A stretch of 64,000 nucleotides of DNA from Lytechinus pictus (Eukaryota > Echinodermata > Echinoidea > Temnopleuroida > Toxopneustidae), in NCBI RefSeq assembly GCF_037042905.1, contig NC_087253.1:14875501-14939500 (forward strand). Direction: 5' to 3'. This document shows positions 58,701 to 64,000 of the stretch, piece by piece. Made by a program: the position numbers and the translations under genes. The notes below the pieces were generated by a model. That model had not been told where the DNA came from. It made no database searches and saw only the letters and a program-made list of their open reading frames with translations. The stretch's first letter is position 1. Every line of letters starts with the position of its first letter.

Positions 58701-61700
58701 TGAAGTTCTTTTTCATATTTCTTTTAAGGGTAGCAGGTCATAACTATTATTGAAATATATATTTTCTTATCAGGCCATTTATAGTCTGTTTTTTGTAACA
58801 TATAAAAAAATAGAAAACAGTTGGTTGTAGAGTATTAAAGCTTTTTTTTAATCAAAAGAGATTAAAAAGAAAAAAGAAACAAGCAATGAAGTTATCAAAA
58901 TATTGTTGAAAATGTTCCTATCAGCCTGACTGATACCAGAGTATTCCTTATCATCATTCATGTATTGTTTTACATCTAATCTTTGTGAGAATAATAGAAC
59001 AATATTCAATACAAAATGGCTCCCCGTATTTCCTTATAGAAATTTCAGTCAAAATTGATTATCTCAATGATGAAATAAAAACATTGAAAAACAAACAACG
59101 GAAGAAGATATGGTTTTAATACAGGAAAAAAGGAGTCACTCAAATTTCAGACAAGGAGAATTTCAGAAGACGGGTAATGAAATAAAAGAAAGAAAGAGCT
59201 AAATATTCATGAAAATATAAAATGGTGTAAAAGAAATTTGTAAACAACAGAACACTATATTCAAAATCCCATGTGATGTACATATATATTGTCATTATTG
59301 ATAAAATGCTAAAAGCATAAATTAGATAATAATAGAGCGAGGTACTTTAAAGATTGGTTAAAGGATCAATGTAATCTAATATCAAATTCATAAATTGATT
59401 GAATTCTGATTTATATAAAATGCATGAACTGACATTGAATTATATAGTTTGGAGAATTTTCATTAATTGATTCAAATTTTATGGAAAATGTAATATCCAA
59501 TTTATAAACTGCATTCCAATTTAATTGAGATTGGAAATTTGATTTGTTGTTACATGTTGTTGTCAAAATGTCATATCAAGTCCATAAACCATGTATGGAA
59601 TTTCTCTGTCCAGATTCCACTTTAAGGAAAAAGAATGAAATTCATAAACTGTATTTAATTCTCTTAGATCAGAGAATTTGAATGATTCCTGTTATAGGGA
59701 AAATGTAATATCAAATTCATGAAATGCAACTGAATTTTACCAAGTTTGATGACTTTGAATTCGCCGGTTCCCATTTTCATGAAAATTAATTTTCTTAGTT
59801 CTGAGATTTTGAATTCATAACTGTATTTCAGTTGACTTCATATTATACATGGAGTGCCAAATTAGGGACTAATTTCTAAAAATAATTCACTTAATTTCAG
59901 GAAATATATTGAATTCATGAAAAGTATTTTGAATGATTTCTTTTCAGTATTTCTCTTACTATCCATGATACCAACACAGGAAGAACCGTTAACCCATTGA
60001 CATATGGAACCACGTAAACCACCCATTAAGCCTACAGGAATTACTTAATTCAGTTGTTAAAAGGTTAACCTATTGCTCACTAGAATAAGGTGATTCATGT
60101 ACAAAAAAAATTAAAATGACAGAATCCAGAAATTAACAGGTCAACAGACATTAGAAAGCTGATGGCCTTTTTACTTTGGCAAGACAACTTTGCAAATCGT
60201 AAATCACTATAAAAATCTTGGCATTTGACAAAACTGTTGTGATTAATTTGTAGCCTTACTTTTTGTGACTATGTTTGATTGATTGCAAAAACACCAGAAA
60301 TTGAATATATTCCAAATACTATAATTCTTGGAGAAATTCATTCTAAGTTTATCTGTGTTAACAGTGTTTACAGCATCTACATTACATAGTACATTATTTC
60401 AGCGTGAAATACATTATAATAGGAGATATTCAATCTTCAAGTTAAAAAAAACGCATGAATGAGTTGATTCTACCAGAACATTGAACAGACTCATTAACTA
60501 AAATTTGGCAATAAATGGAAAAAAAAAGAGTTGTTATTGGTTACGAGTTTATTTTCTATATTTCATGAGTTGTTTCAAAATATTTCAGAGATTTTATATT
60601 TCAAGGAGTGCTAGGACAAAATCAATCTACGTACATTGCTTATTGATTGAATAACAAATTTCTTCAGAAGATAATGCAGTGTTACTATTAGACAGACAAG
60701 AATTGTGTTTAAATTTGACCTGGCCTAAATTTCTTTATTAATTTATTTATTCATTTATATTTTTGGGGATGGGGCGACAATGTAAGAAAAGCAATCAGTA
60801 CACAAATTTAATTTTAAGTGAAAATCAAAACTTCTTGTAAGAAGACTACTCAGTGTTAATTTCTTTTCATTCAATATTTGTGATACTTGAAAAACTTATG
60901 ATTATCTAGCCAATATTTTTTAAAGCTTATAGCAGTTACACATACATGTAATGTATAACCCTTGTATACGTAAAGACGTGACGATCGCAGTAGTGCCAAG
61001 TTTTATCATATATAAGCTCACATTTTAAGAGTAAATATAAATTTCTTGAATGAAAAAAAAAATGGCAACAGTAAGCTCTGAATATATACATATTTCTCAA
61101 ATGAAACACAGAAAAAGCTAATAATATTGTCTGTGTTGAATTAAAAGAAAAAAAACCCACTTTCCTTTGATGATTCAAAAACTATATTAAAAAATACATA
61201 AAAAGCCATAACTGACCCCTATGACAGCAAAACATAAATAAAATACAATGAATAAGATTCATTAAAATTAAACATATCTTACAAATGTAACGCTACATTT
61301 CTAAATCTGAAAAACTGCCATGGTGTCCTCAAACAATTCATCTGAATGGAATTAATAATTTTAACTTCATTTAATGACCAAAAACATTAGAAATAGTCTA
61401 ATTTACAATAATTTTTTTGATCGAGTATTACATACTGGAGATCATTTTATCCGGCTTACAGCCTAACTGATGAGTTTTAATATTACTGAAATCTAACTTG
61501 CACTTTTCAAGGGCAAGACGTGTTATCCTATTTTTTTCTTCTTAGGAAAGAATCTTATTTTATCATTTTTTTTACACAAAACAGGTGGGAATTCAAGAGT
61601 TTGATCTGTGTTCTCTCTCAAAACTCACATTCAAACACAAACTCTGACTCTTACGATGCTTACATAAAGAAAATGATGAATCGTCGGCAAAGTGTTTGAA

Positions 61701-62054
61701 ATTCATAGCTTGCGTCTGCCTTCCACCCTAGCCTATCATGGACAATAACACACATCATTGCTAATGAAGTTTAAGACAAGATAACAATTACACCAATGCC
61801 AAACATTCAATGATAAACATCAATTTGATTGAAGATCACAAACCTGAGAAATGTCTTTATGACGGGATGAACTTTGACCTTGCGGAGCTTGTTGCGGTCC
61901 CCCTGTCATACATTCACACTGAAATTCCTTTTGCATCACACACTCATGTATAACAACTTTTAGTTCAATCTATAACGATCATTTCTTTCTAAAACTATGT
62001 AACTATGGAATCCTAAAATCTTCTGGATATGGGTGCCCACTGTGAACTCAGTGG
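55719..62054 (-). other. Repeat-poor, A-rich stretch; possible long 3' UTR of the nuclear receptor
   Basis: More than 6 kb with almost no inverted-repeat element or microsatellite beyond a GA run near 55979-56015, unlike the rest of the window. The plus strand is A-rich, so the receptor's sense strand is T-rich, as animal 3' UTRs often are. Many AATAAA-type hexamers occur on the minus strand (for example near 57272 and 60733-60757), so no single end can be chosen. No coding exon is recognised on either strand. Confidence 0.35.
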
Positions 62055-62189
62055 AGGGAGGCGTTTCATAAAGCAACTTGACAGTGATTTTTACTGACAA
62101 ATTTGCTATGAGCAAATCAGATGCAAGGATTTCAGTAGCTTATAACAAATAGTCAGTGAAAATAACTATTTGTTTCATGAAACGCTCCC
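62055..62189. mobile_element. MITE with inverted GGGAGGCGTTTCAT ends
   Basis: GGGAGGCGTTTCATAAAGCA at the left, inverse of GGGAGCGTTTCATGAAACAA at the right; TTTTTACTGACAAAT/ATAGTCAGTGAAAAT inner arms. Confidence 0.8.
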
Positions 62190-63155
62190 GAGATCTCCTC
62201 CGAATCAACTAGACTCAAAGAGTTGCAAGAAATCATTTGCAATTGATTGAGCCCCAATTTAAATACACTTCCAGTTTACTTTTTGGCAGAGAGGAATAAC
62301 TTGGTACAAAATAACCAACTTACTTATGAATAAAGCCCAAACCGATATTATAATACTTTGCCAAATAACACCAGCCGTGGACAAAATCTCAAACAATGAA
62401 CTCTTTGAACCTGCACAAAACTTTCATGTTACTGGCGAACGAGGGCAGTACAACACCTATAGCATTTTAACATGAAGAGAATATATTAACTCCAAATGTA
62501 TTCTCACTGGGCAAGAGCATCCTGATGAGGGAATACCGGACAGGATGTTCAATAACTCATTTTAGTTGCTCCAGCTTCAGTTTCTCAAGGCGGATGTCAG
62601 TTTTGGTGGACACATGTGGTCGTTATGGACCTTCACTGTCTTATTGATGGGAGACATACCTTGTGGTGATTACAGGATAACTATCCAAAGACACTCTTGC
62701 AAAAGCGGATGTCCACAAACTCGAGGAAGCTTCCTAGGAGACAGTCAGGACACAAACTCTGTTTTGATTCAATTATCAATGGAACTTCATAAACTTCGTG
62801 TTCAGAACCAATGGCTTCTCTACGAGGAATTACTTTAGTTCCACTTGGAGAAACTGCAAGGTGTGTCGACAACTTTAAGGTACAAGGTTCCTGGGTGAAC
62901 TGTGTTCCGCATCCTTAAGAGGACAAATGATGGGAATGACGATCCTTACTGGAAGACCACAATCCCAAGACGAGTCCCACATCTCAAAATTCTGGCAGGA
63001 TAGTAATGTTGCTTGTTTCTTTGGATTTACCTGGAATCTGTTCTCTAAAACGTTTACTAGCCAGGGTGCATTACTGAAGTCTTCTAAAGACTTCTCCTAG
63101 GGAACTTTGCGGTCTTAGACCACATAGTGCCTCTAGTGGCATTAATCCCCTATAG
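62190..63155. other. Unassigned, presumably receptor 3' UTR
   Basis: Mixed-composition DNA downstream of the receptor stop. A 90-codon plus-strand frame at 62566-62838 and a 63-codon minus frame overlap without recognisable motifs or splice signals; I treat both as chance. Confidence 0.35.
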
Positions 63156-63368
63156 AGAGATGGCTAGATGTCTCTCTATAATGAAACAACTAGATGTCCC
63201 TTTATATATATATATATATAAAGAGATGACTAGATGTCTCTGTATGAAGACATGACTAGATGTCCCTCTATAAAGAGATGGCTAGGTGACCCTCTATAAA
63301 GAGATAACTAGATTGTCCTAATATAAGAGGTGACTAGATGTCCCTTTATAAAGATACGACTAGATGGT
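63156..63368. repeat. Minisatellite just after the receptor stop codon
   Basis: About eight degenerate copies of a unit near 25 bases built on ACTAGATGTCCCTCTATA-AAGAGATG, with a TA run inside. It starts 25 bases past the receptor stop and would lie in its 3' UTR. Confidence 0.8.
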
Positions 63369-63393
63369 ATCGCCATGCAGGCATTGAGACCAG

Positions 63394-63929
63394 TTATAGC
63401 GAACAATGCGTCATCAGTAACGTGTCATTCTCTTCCTTGATCACCACGTTGCCATAGACAGCCTGCGATGACAGTTCCCGCACGGCTTGCTGCTTCCGTC
63501 CGCACATCGTCGGCTGCTTCATCTCACAAAGCGTAGGAGGTAGAGCGGTTGTAGATGCAGTCACGGCGGCTACCGCTGCTGCTTTCTTCTTGCACATCTT
63601 GAATTCATCATCACTTTCCGTAGTCTTGGTGGTCGCAGAGGCAGCGCCACCGTCTTCACTTTGGCTGCGGCTACTGCCGTTGAAGGAGCCAAGGTCATAA
63701 ACCTCCTTGTAGAGTTCGGACATTGGCAAGTTGCTGCTTCCCAGCTTGAGCCTGATGATGAACTGGTTATGGAAGTCATCTACTGTCCTGAGCATCGGAA
63801 GGAGCAGCAGGCACTTGGCGAACATGTGAGGGTCGGATCGGTGGTTGCGGATGACCTCGATGTGCAGGGCCGTCAGTAGGCGGGATTGGATGCGACTCAC
63901 ACTGATGACATCCTGGAGGCCTTCTCGAT
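63394..63929 (-). CDS. Nuclear receptor (subfamily 1-like), last coding exon: ligand-binding domain end and C-terminal tail
   Basis: The exon begins after GATACAG on the minus strand, with a long pyrimidine tract before it. The intron interrupts the codon before DREGLQD, a position where nuclear receptor genes often have an intron (cf. DRPGVQD in VDR-type receptors). It encodes helices 9-12: IQSRLLTALHIEVIRNH, then MFAKCLLLLPMLRTVDDFHN (the LLxxLxxLRxxxxxH signature) and SELYKEVYD, an AF-2 helix of the form hydrophobic-hydrophobic-x-Glu-hydrophobic-hydrophobic. After helix 12 comes a tail of about 100 residues: Ser/Glu-rich, KKKAAAVAAVTA, Cys-containing, ending THCSL. Spacing and wording resemble the VDR/LXR-like branch, but a subtype cannot be fixed from this exon. 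Upstream exons lie beyond the window. Confidence 0.88.
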
Positions 63930-64000
63930 CTGTATCAATAAGAAGGTACAGAGAGATGGACAAGGTAAGAAATATAAAAGATTCTCTGTCTACCCTTTCT

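Overview
The window is invertebrate animal DNA: AT-rich, intron-rich, packed with short terminal-inverted-repeat elements, tRNA-derived SINEs and long trinucleotide microsatellites. A Shaw-type potassium channel, a nuclear receptor and the style of the repeats suggest a non-vertebrate deuterostome. A sea urchin or related echinoderm is my best guess, made from memory of such repeats and not from any search.

Three protein-coding genes can be supported. (1) On the minus strand, four small exons (9644 down to 5891) join with consistent phases into a 172-residue protein. Its C-terminal half is a barrier-to-autointegration-factor (BAF) domain, and an 81-residue N-terminal extension precedes it. 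None of the long open frames shows this gene; it appears only when short exons are joined. (2) On the plus strand, five exons (21285-47152) encode a complete Shaw/Kv3-type voltage-gated potassium channel of about 619 residues: T1 domain, linker, S1-S6 with the pore, and a two-exon C-terminal tail. Intron 2 is 20.4 kb. (3) On the minus strand at the right edge, one exon (63929-63394) carries the end of a subfamily-1-like nuclear receptor ligand-binding domain, with an AF-2 helix and a roughly 100-residue tail. The channel and the receptor converge tail to tail. The 55.7-63.4 kb stretch, poor in repeats, may be a long receptor 3' UTR.

Layout: 1-5.8 kb, small elements and palindromes; 5.9-9.65 kb, BAF-like gene; 9.8-13.0 kb, a 3.2 kb foldback element next to that gene's start; 13-19.5 kb, elements and microsatellites; 19.6-21.3 kb, presumed channel upstream region; 21.3-47.2 kb, channel gene, whose introns hold a 94-bp satellite array, a Tc1/mariner-like element with TA duplication, a Mutator-like element with 9-bp duplication, a hAT-like element with 8-bp duplication inside a SINE, a Harbinger-like element with TAA duplication and several hundred bases of (ACT)n; 47.2-55.3 kb, more elements; 55.3-63.4 kb, mostly unique A-rich DNA.

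The three genes have no evident common pathway. The most novel item is the N-terminally extended BAF-like protein. Its promoter side is covered by the foldback element, and one of its splice donors lies nine bases from a transposon end.
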